Shown here: one piece after another, positions 61,968 to 64,000 of the stretch
Layout: each line of letters opens with the position of its first letter
Position numbering within the stretch: the stretch's first letter is position 1
DNA from: Komagataeibacter sp. FNDCF1
Lineage (GTDB): Bacteria > Pseudomonadota > Alphaproteobacteria > Acetobacterales > Acetobacteraceae
Length of the DNA: 64,000 nt
NCBI RefSeq assembly: GCF_021295335.1
Contig: NZ_JAIWOT010000001.1
Location: forward strand, 2,203,001 to 2,267,000
Direction: 5' to 3'
Notes under the pieces: generated by a model
Databases searched by the model: none
Seen by the model: the letters and a program-made list of their open reading frames with translations, nothing else
What the model was told of the DNA's origin: nothing
Translations under genes and position numbers: made by a program

Positions 61968-62035
61968 ATAAAAAGTTCCGGGTACCGCCTTTTTCCAAAA
62001 AGGCGGCATGCTCCGAAGCTTTTTGAAAAAGCCCG
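61968..62035 (+). repeat. Dispersed palindromic repeat, copy 3
   Basis: ATAAAAAGTTCCGGGTACCG, CCTTTTTCCAAAAAGGCGGC and ATGCTCCGAAGCTTTTTGAA with AAAGCCCGCC follow the same blocks as the copies at 33650 and 53488, here with the central palindrome CCGCCTTTTT-CC-AAAAAGGCGG nearly perfect. It sits four bases before the rlmB stop and may serve as its terminator. Confidence 0.78.
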
Positions 62036-62038
62036 CCC

Positions 62039-62890
62039 TTAACGGTGGCGGAACATCTCATACAGGGCGACCGCCGCCGCATTGGATACGTTCAGGCTTT
62101 CCATCCGGCTGTCCATGGCCAGGCCCGCAATCTCATCACAATGCTCACGTGTGAGCCGCCGCAGCCCGGCCCCTTCCGCCCCAAGCACCAGGGCCACGCG
62201 GCGCTGGTGGAAGGACGCACCATCCAGCACCCCGCCCCCTGCATCCAGCCCTACGACCCACAGGCCACGGGATTTGAGCGCGTCCAGCACGCGGGACAGG
62301 TTGACGACGCGGATCAGCGGCACGATTTCCAGCGCGCCGGAAGCCGCACGGGCCAGCGTGCCGGTTTCCTCGGGGGCATTGCGGTCCTGCATCACGACCG
62401 CCACGGCCCCGAAGGCTGCCGCCGAACGCAGGATGGCACCGATATTGCGCGGGTCCGTGACCTGATCCAGCACAAGTACCGGCCCGGGCTGCTCCAGCAC
62501 CGTATCCAGGTCTGGCGGGGTCAGCACGTCCACCAGCAGCGCCATGCCCTGATGCACCGCATCGGGGCCGCACAGCGTATCGAGCGCGCCGCGTTCGGTA
62601 CGGACGGGCTGGATGGGAAAACCGCCTTCCAGCCGGGCGGCAAGCGTTTCCTGTGCCTCAGCCGTGACAAGAAGCTGGCGCAGTTTGCGTGCCGGGTTTT
62701 CAAGCGCGGCCTGCACCGCATGCTGGCCGTACAGCCAGCACGTGCCACGCGGGGCGGAGGCAGCCCCGCGCCCCCCCCGACCACCCCGGTCGGATGCGGA
62801 ACGCGGAGAGGAAGCGGACGGGCCTGCGGGCGGGCCTGCGGGCGGGCCTGCGGGCGGGCCGCCACGGCGGCGGGAAGGACGCATGTTCAT
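62039..62890 (-). CDS. rlmB: 23S rRNA (guanosine-2'-O)-methyltransferase RlmB-like
   Basis: This is a 283-aa SPOUT methyltransferase. An Arg/Gly/Pro-rich N-terminus (about 1-50, with PAGPPAGPPAGP repeats) precedes the substrate-binding domain (WLYGQHAVQAALENPARKLR) and the knotted catalytic domain: DQVTDPRNIGAILRSAAAFG, LVLGAEGAGLRRL and SLNVSNAAAVALYEMF. It would methylate G2251 of 23S rRNA in the peptidyl-transferase centre. The N-terminal tract is encoded by a 12-base tandem repeat (about 62820-62861) and is probably disordered. Confidence 0.9.
   Translation of the reverse strand: MNMRPSRRRGGPPAGPPAGPPAGPSASSPRSASDRGGRGGRGAASAPRGTCWLYGQHAVQAALENPARKLRQLLVTAEAQETLAARLEGGFPIQPVRTERGALDTLCGPDAVHQGMALLVDVLTPPDLDTVLEQPGPVLVLDQVTDPRNIGAILRSAAAFGAVAVVMQDRNAPEETGTLARAASGALEIVPLIRVVNLSRVLDALKSRGLWVVGLDAGGGVLDGASFHQRRVALVLGAEGAGLRRLTREHCDEIAGLAMDSRMESLNVSNAAAVALYEMFRHR
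62820..62861. repeat. 12-bp tandem repeat within rlmB
   Basis: The unit GGGCCTGCGGGC is repeated about three and a half times without change and encodes the Pro-Ala-Gly-Pro tract near the protein's N-terminus. As the unit is a multiple of three, copy-number change would keep the frame. Confidence 0.85.
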
Positions 62891-62967
62891 GATCGTTCTT
62901 TAAGCCCAAGCACGGCCTGCGTCATTCCCCCAAACGCCGGTTGGATGAAGTTTTTCGCGCAAGGTTA

Positions 62968-62996
62968 TTGACACCCCTCCCCATACCCCTTAATTA
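62968..62996 (+). promoter_or_regulatory. Promoter of tRNA-Tyr
   Basis: A perfect -35 TTGACA (62968-62973) is followed after 16-17 bases by TTAATTA (62990-62996) as -10, ending 12 bases before the tRNA 5' end. Spacing and position are right for a sigma-70-type promoter. Confidence 0.7.
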
Positions 62997-63008
62997 CCGC
63001 GCCAACCC

Positions 63009-63094
63009 GGAGGGATGCCCGAGTGGCTAAAGGGGGCGGACTGTAAATCCGCTGGTGTACGCCTACGTTGGTTCGAATCCAACTCCCTCCACCA
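63009..63094 (+). tRNA. tRNA-Tyr(GTA)
   Basis: GGAGGGA acceptor strand, D arm TGCCCGAGTGGCTAAAGGGG, anticodon arm CGGAC-TGTAAAT-CCG with anticodon GTA, long variable arm (class II, as in bacterial tRNA-Tyr), T arm TTGG-TTCGAAT-CCAA and TCCCTCC-ACCA. CCA is encoded. Length is 86 nt. Confidence 0.97.
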
Positions 63095-63128
63095 ACTCCC
63101 TTTCCCAGACAATCGCATCCTGTATCAG

Positions 63129-63152
63129 AACGCTGGTTCCCCGGCGTTTTTT
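63129..63152 (+). terminator. Terminator of tRNA-Tyr
   Basis: AACGCTGG (63129-63136) pairs with CCGGCGTT (63141-63148, one T-G pair) around TTCC, followed by TTTT. It lies 35 bases after the tRNA. Confidence 0.8.
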
Positions 63153-63646
63153 GTGTTTCCGCTGTTCCTATTGTTCAATATTTGCATCAGGCAGCACCAG
63201 CAAACAGCGGGTATGCAACGGGTAAGAAATCCTTAGGGAGCGGGTAAGCCGGTACCACCGGCGGCTTCCGGCCCCGCGGGCAGGCCAGTGCCCATGCATC
63301 CCTGCCAGCACGGCCGGTTGACAGAATATCTTTCCATATAACAGTCCGTCGTGTGCCTGTGTCCGTCAGGATGCGGGCGGCATGCCGCATCGCATCGGGG
63401 AAGAAATCATGTCCCCCTGCGTCCAGCCCCGCTCTCCACACCTTACGGTCCCGTCTGGCTGATATCCGGGTTACCGGAAACCGGCCCGCTATTGGTCAGC
63501 CCGGAAACAGATACTGAAAATGTTGAGCATGGCGCCGCAGGTTTCAAGATCGTGTGAGACAGTATCCATTTTATTAATATTATGGAAACGTACCGGAATA
63601 TCAGACGCTCTACCCGATAAATGACAGCTGATCGGAAAGATGCAAG
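63153..63646. other. Intergenic region without recognisable gene
   Basis: About 490 bases between tRNA-Tyr and the cupin gene. Open frames here have no family signal. The final part (63555-63605) is AT-rich and likely contains the cupin promoter. Confidence 0.55.
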
Positions 63647-64000
63647 ATGCCACGGTTCTCCCTACCACTGGCCTGCGGGTTCGTGCTTGCGCTGGCCAGC
63701 ACGACGGCCCATGCCCAGCAGGTTGCCTCCGGCCATCGGGATATCCTGCTCCAGGCCACCCATTCATGGAACGGAATGGCCTATGACAGATATCCCGCCA
63801 CCACGCCGGAATTGACCATGATCCGGCTGACCATTCCCGCCCATACCGCCCTGCCATGGCATACCCATCCGGTACCAAACGCGGGCTATGTGCTGGAAGG
63901 GCAGTTGACAATTCATGATCAGGCCAGTGGCAGGACGGAAACCTTCCATCAGGGTGAAGCGTTCGCGGAATCGGTCAATGACATCCACCGTGGTGAATCG
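63647..64000 (+). CDS. Exported cupin domain protein, truncated by window end
   Basis: The frame has no stop before the window ends (118 codons visible). A signal peptide (MPRFSLPLACGFVLALASTT, cleaved after AHA) is followed by a single cupin domain. Motif 1 is TALPWHTHPVPNAGYVLEGQ (two metal His and Glu), then LTIHDQASGRTETFHQGEAF. GGAAAG lies about 12 bases upstream of the ATG. Periplasmic small cupins bind a metal and may act on small molecules; the substrate is unknown. The C-terminus with motif 2 lies outside the window. Confidence 0.82.
   Translation, partial: MPRFSLPLACGFVLALASTTAHAQQVASGHRDILLQATHSWNGMAYDRYPATTPELTMIRLTIPAHTALPWHTHPVPNAGYVLEGQLTIHDQASGRTETFHQGEAFAESVNDIHRGES

Noticed and set aside
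63015-63236. Plus-strand frame starting MPEWLKGADCKSAGVRLRWF
   Set aside because: It is a translation of tRNA-Tyr (63009-63094) and its flank, not a gene.
1-64000. CRISPR arrays
   Set aside because: No series of regularly spaced identical repeats or cas gene was seen; the repeats found are dispersed palindromes, a tandem 12-mer and an IS element.

Overview
The window is GC-rich alphaproteobacterial chromosome, most probably an acetic acid bacterium close to Komagataeibacter/Gluconacetobacter. The clues are a complete 930-bp IS1031-type insertion sequence, a cdg-type operon (heme-PAS c-di-GMP phosphodiesterase followed by flavin-PAS diguanylate cyclase, the arrangement known from cellulose-producing strains), a gluconate-type permease, and short AAGCTT/TTTTT-rich palindromic repeats scattered between genes. 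This genus assignment is inference; no ribosomal RNA gene is present.

Layout. 1-1.16 kb: AT-rich DNA with G-run hairpins and an orphan ribbon-helix-helix gene, ending at a 3' fragment of a tRNA-Thr(GGT) gene; this looks like the distal end of an integrated element. 1.3-6.2 kb: a hypothetical gene, then the c-di-GMP operon on the minus strand. 6.3-16 kb: an acyltransferase, cobalt transporter CbtA under a cobalamin riboswitch, a periplasmic peroxiredoxin, a lytic transglycosylase, an aldo/keto reductase, a dipeptidase, ahcY, a DUF3597 protein and a CorA/ZntB transporter. 16-24 kb: an aldehyde dehydrogenase, tRNA-Gly, a thioredoxin/LON-domain/Trm112 group, panC and cysG. 23.6-27 kb: an aaeB/aaeX/aaeA-like exporter operon (FUSC, DUF1656, HlyD). 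27-39 kb: many small exported or unknown proteins around a VanX-type dipeptidase, a UvrA2-like ABC protein and a GntP permease. 39-49 kb: periplasmic aldose epimerase, the IS element, a run of very small proteins, PsiE, an SMR pump, a membrane-anchored Mrr-type nuclease, an SGNH hydrolase, and a phosphoethanolamine-transferase gene broken by an in-frame stop. 49-64 kb: icd, an Rrf2 regulator, DedA, bluB, a second aldose epimerase, a CHRD protein, an SDR, ridA coupled to a second FUSC exporter, rlmB, tRNA-Tyr and a truncated cupin gene at the right edge.

Themes. Second-messenger control through oxygen/redox-sensing PAS domains; cobalamin economy (cbtA riboswitch, bluB, the C-terminal methyltransferase of cysG); small-molecule export (two FUSC systems, SMR); and a large set of short exported proteins of unknown role, several with conserved cysteines. 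Most are not neighbours of any known machinery. Gaps of more than about 300 bases are described individually; several hold repeats, DnaA-box pairs or nothing recognisable.
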